From Rubinisphaera italica (GTDB taxonomy: Bacteria > Planctomycetota > Planctomycetia > Planctomycetales > Planctomycetaceae), in NCBI RefSeq assembly GCF_007859715.1, contig NZ_SJPG01000001.1, positions 4,966,001 through 5,030,000 of the forward strand: DNA of 64,000 nucleotides. Direction: 5' to 3'. Of the stretch, positions 62,953 to 64,000 are shown piece by piece. A program made the translations under genes and the position numbers. The notes beneath the pieces are model-generated. The model searched no databases, was not told where the DNA came from, and was given only the letters and a program-made list of their open reading frames with translations. Position 1 is the first letter of the stretch; every line of letters begins with the position of its first letter.

Positions 62953-64000
62953 ATGTCCCAACCAATCGTAACTTCAATAACGGACTGCGACCGACGCCGT
63001 TTTCTTGCGACCGGATTAACCGCTGCGGCCGGGCTGGTTGTGCCGAATACGATCTCGGCTGCTTTGTTTGACGTCAATAAAGCCGCAAAGAAAATGGGAG
63101 TGGTTTCGGAATCAGCCGTAAAGGATTTGTATTCGTCACTCGATGAAACGCAGCGTAAAGCGATTGTGTTTGACTGGGATCATACCGAGAAAGGTCGTGG
63201 GTTATTGCGTTCGCATGTGAGCAACAACTGGCAGATTACTAAGCCGGAAGTTCGCAGCCGATTCTTTACGGACGAACAACAGGATATGGTTCGTACGATA
63301 TTCGAAGGTATCGTTAATCCCGACTGGCATGCCCGTTATTACAAACAGATCGAAGATGACAACGGCGGCTTCGGAGACAATCAGTCCATCGCGATTTTTG
63401 GAAACCCTGACAGTGACAAGTTTGAGTTTGTAATGACAGGCCGTCACTTGACCTTGCGTTGCGATGGAAACTCCTCGGATCATCTTGCCTTTGGCGGACC
63501 CATTTTTTATGGGCACGATCCACTGGGAGAATTTAACGAGGGGCCGAATCATACCGAGAACGTTTTCTGGGATCAGGCTTTAGAAGCGAACAAAGTGTAT
63601 GCCATGCTCGATGGCAAGCAACGTAAGCAAGCCGAAGTCGCCCGCACTCCGGGTGAAGGTGCCATCGCATTTCAGGGAAGCAGTGGTCGCACGACCGGCC
63701 TGCCAGTCAGCGAGATGTCGAGCGATCAAAAAGAGGCACTTCAGAAAACCTTGCAGAAACTGGTGGAAATGTACCGTCAAATCGATCAGGAAGAAGTCGC
63801 TCAGTGTCTCAAAAGCCAGGGGGGACTCGATGCCTGCTCACTTTCGTATTATACCGATAAAGATATCGGCAAGGACCGCGTGTGGGACAACTGGCGACTG
63901 GAAGGCCCGTCGTTCGTATGGCATTATCGTGGCGCTCCACACGTCCACGTCTGGGTTAACATTGCCGATAGCAGCGACGTGAAATCGAATACACCGCTTT
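62953..64000 (+). CDS. DUF3500 protein with twin-arginine signal, 3' end outside the window
   Basis: At least 349 residues; open to the right edge. ATG at 62953 with AGAGGAG upstream. Tat signal: 'CDRRRFLATGLTAAAGLVVP' (residues 12-31). The mature part has 'FVMTGRHLTLRCDGNSSDHLAF' (split near residue 160-180) and 'VWHYRGAPHVHVWVNIAD' (near 320), consistent with DUF3500. Such proteins are exported in folded form; their biochemical role is unknown. Confidence 0.75.
   Translation, partial: MSQPIVTSITDCDRRRFLATGLTAAAGLVVPNTISAALFDVNKAAKKMGVVSESAVKDLYSSLDETQRKAIVFDWDHTEKGRGLLRSHVSNNWQITKPEVRSRFFTDEQQDMVRTIFEGIVNPDWHARYYKQIEDDNGGFGDNQSIAIFGNPDSDKFEFVMTGRHLTLRCDGNSSDHLAFGGPIFYGHDPLGEFNEGPNHTENVFWDQALEANKVYAMLDGKQRKQAEVARTPGEGAIAFQGSSGRTTGLPVSEMSSDQKEALQKTLQKLVEMYRQIDQEEVAQCLKSQGGLDACSLSYYTDKDIGKDRVWDNWRLEGPSFVWHYRGAPHVHVWVNIADSSDVKSNTPL

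Overview
The window looks like a chromosomal piece of a planctomycete (order Planctomycetales, Gimesia/Rubinisphaera-like). The signs are DUF1207, DUF1080, DUF3500 and HYExAFE-type proteins, a giant PQQ-repeat protein, the C1/methanofuran enzyme MfnB, LpxB (a Gram-negative outer membrane), and a double-length UvrA like those known from the PVC superphylum. The genus cannot be fixed from sequence alone.

Layout. 1-4.4 kb: the tail end of a plus-strand, phage-like operon (fibre-like protein, unknown protein, propeller-like protein). It is followed by a collapsed DNA methyltransferase and by the 3' half of a tRNA with a strong terminator, which looks like an integration boundary. 4.5-5.8 kb: a DUF1207 outer-membrane-type protein. 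5.9-25.2 kb: a minus-strand phage morphogenesis cluster. In transcription order it holds an HTH protein, ParB-like protein, ABC ATPase-GNAT, small and large terminase, portal (broken), protease, decoration protein, major capsid, tail assembly chaperone, connectors, tail tube, a short tape measure, Dit-like and hub-like proteins, then a DUF115/Maf-like protein and two glycosyltransferases. No integrase, repressor, lysis or replication gene was seen. Almost every spacer between these genes is filled with degenerate heptamer tandem repeats and short palindromes, which is unusual for phage DNA.

25.4-64 kb is host chromosome: ThiF/MoeB-like E1 enzyme, MfnB, TypA, DUF1080, a frameshifted autotransporter-like protein, a Wzz/tyrosine-kinase polysaccharide co-polymerase, a UDP-sugar epimerase, tandem UvrA, HicAB toxin-antitoxin with an operator palindrome, DUF58, a YeeZ-like SDR, HYExAFE, MscS with a BON domain, an SDR, LpxB, an 11-cysteine SCR-repeat peptide, an ABM monooxygenase, an HDAC-like enzyme, the giant PQQ/TPR protein, a TPR membrane protein, rhomboid, and the start of a Tat-exported DUF3500 protein.

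Main discoveries. (1) Two canonical -1 slippery heptamers in the phage cluster: T TTT TTC in the tail assembly chaperone gene, and A AAA AAG joining an ABC ATPase to a GNAT domain (COG2401-like). (2) Heptamer repeats of several unrelated sequences but one shared period, in nearly all phage spacers and in two host spacers. (3) A Ser/Gly-rich tail-hub protein translationally coupled to a Maf-like protein and two glycosyltransferases, suggesting a glycosylated tail. (4) A leader-plus-core Cys-repeat peptide. (5) A portal gene with an out-of-frame internal deletion, which argues that the element no longer makes particles.
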